A stretch of 6,082 bases of DNA from Natrialbaceae archaeon Tc-Br11_E2g1 (lineage in GTDB: Archaea; Halobacteriota; Halobacteria; Halobacteriales; Natrialbaceae): NCBI GenBank assembly GCA_001564255.1, contig LKNC01000174.1, positions 1 to 6,082 on the forward strand. The letters run 5' to 3'. A model generated the notes under the pieces. It made no database searches. It was not told where the DNA came from and was given only the letters and a program-made list of their open reading frames with translations. The position numbers were made by a program, and so were the translations under genes. The number at the start of each line of letters is the position of its first letter. Positions within the stretch are counted from its first letter, which is position 1. Of the stretch, positions 5,498 to 6,082 are shown one piece after another.

Positions 5498-6082
5498 ATG
5501 TCGACCGTCGAAAACGGGGCCGTCTCGCTGTACTACGAAACCGACGGGGAGGGTACGCCCGTCGTCTTCGTCCCCGAGGCGGGCCTGGGCGGCTGGTCGT
5601 GGGGATGGCAACACGCCGCCGTCGCCGGCCCCTACGAGGCCGTCGTCTGGGACCTCCGGGGAACCGGCCGCTCGGACCGTCCGCCGGGGCCCTACGACCT
5701 CGAGACGCTCGCCGACGACCTCGAGAGCGTCCTCGCCGCCGTCGGGGCCCGAAACACCCACGTCGTCGGGGCCGGTCTCGGCGGTGCCATCGCCCTCGAG
5801 GCCGCCCGCACCTCGAGTCGGGTCGCGACGCTTTCGCTTTTCGGAACCGGTGCTCGCGGCTCCGAGTTCGACCTCGAGGGACTGTACGCGCCGCCGGAGG
5901 ACCGCGAAGCTCTCCGGGAGACCCTCGAGGCGGCGTTCGACGGGGAGTTTCAGCGAGCACAACCCGACGTCCTCGACGGGATCGTCGACTGGCGAGCGGA
6001 TGGGGACGCCTCACGAGCCGGCTGGGAGTCACAGATCGCCGCCCTCGAGGGCTTCGACGCGACCGACTGGGGATACGAGGTC
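5498..6082 (+). CDS. Alpha/beta-hydrolase-fold protein lacking the nucleophile Ser, partial (3' end outside window)
   Basis: An open frame of 195 codons runs from ATG at 5498 off the right edge without a stop. The fold is shown by WDLRGTGRSDRP (51-62), the classic strand-turn motif of the alpha/beta-hydrolase superfamily, followed by a helix (LETLADDLESVLAAVGA) and the nucleophile-elbow region HVVGAGLGGAIALEAA. There the usual G-x-S-x-G reads G91-A92-G93-L94-G95, so Gly stands where the Ser nucleophile should be. The oxyanion region, normally His-Gly, reads VPEAGLGGWSWGWQ (25-38), with no His. The cap region begins around residue 120, and the acid/His part of the triad lies beyond the window. 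It may be a pseudoenzyme or use different chemistry; the reading frame shows no sign of decay. It is divergent from the helicase, with no functional link evident. The fold is secure; activity is unknown. Confidence 0.9.
   Translation, partial: MSTVENGAVSLYYETDGEGTPVVFVPEAGLGGWSWGWQHAAVAGPYEAVVWDLRGTGRSDRPPGPYDLETLADDLESVLAAVGARNTHVVGAGLGGAIALEAARTSSRVATLSLFGTGARGSEFDLEGLYAPPEDREALRETLEAAFDGEFQRAQPDVLDGIVDWRADGDASRAGWESQIAALEGFDATDWGYEV

Noticed and set aside
4973..5962. 329-codon - strand frame across the helicase and hydrolase
   Set aside because: It runs out of frame to the helicase and antisense to the hydrolase, has no coherent motifs, and both real genes are well supported.
1..6082. CRISPR array, tRNA, rRNA or a multi-gene defence system
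   Set aside because: No regularly spaced repeats, no cloverleaf-like sequence and no cluster of defence genes found on reading both strands.

Overview
The window looks like a stretch of haloarchaeal chromosome. Evidence: GC-rich DNA with strong G/C bias at third codon positions, very acidic deduced proteins, starts without clear Shine-Dalgarno sites, TATA-like boxes placed for short or absent leaders, and an XPD/Rad3-type helicase of the kind found in this group. I cannot name the genus from the sequence alone.

Layout. (1) Bases 1-142 look like the 3' end of an IS1341-type (IS200/IS605 superfamily) tnpB element: the last 33 codons of an open frame, a TAA stop, then a perfect 9-bp hairpin and a TTCAC-like end. 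The body of the element lies outside the window. (2) Bases 143-386 are mostly non-coding and carry a weak TATA-like promoter for the next gene. (3) Three genes follow on the + strand: an M32 (Taq-type) zinc carboxypeptidase (387-1913), a classical short-chain dehydrogenase/reductase (1953-2696), and a 152-residue acidic protein of unknown function (2789-3247). The DNA just upstream of this third gene is rich in inverted repeats and includes an 18-bp perfect palindrome. (4) A large Fe-S DNA helicase of the XPD/Rad3/DinG group is on the - strand (3244-5394). Its stop and that of the unknown gene share one CTAG. (5) Divergent from the helicase, across a 103-bp shared promoter region, is an alpha/beta-hydrolase-fold gene (5498 to the window edge). 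It lacks the nucleophile serine and the usual His-Gly oxyanion motif.

How the genes relate. This is mostly housekeeping and accessory metabolism rather than one pathway. The peptidase trims peptides in the cytosol, the SDR is an NAD(P)-dependent oxidoreductase of unknown substrate, and the helicase acts in DNA repair or replication. No defence island, CRISPR array or other multi-gene system is visible. The items most worth following up are the serine-less hydrolase, the structured leader of the unknown gene, and the tnpB right end with its possible guide-RNA sequence.
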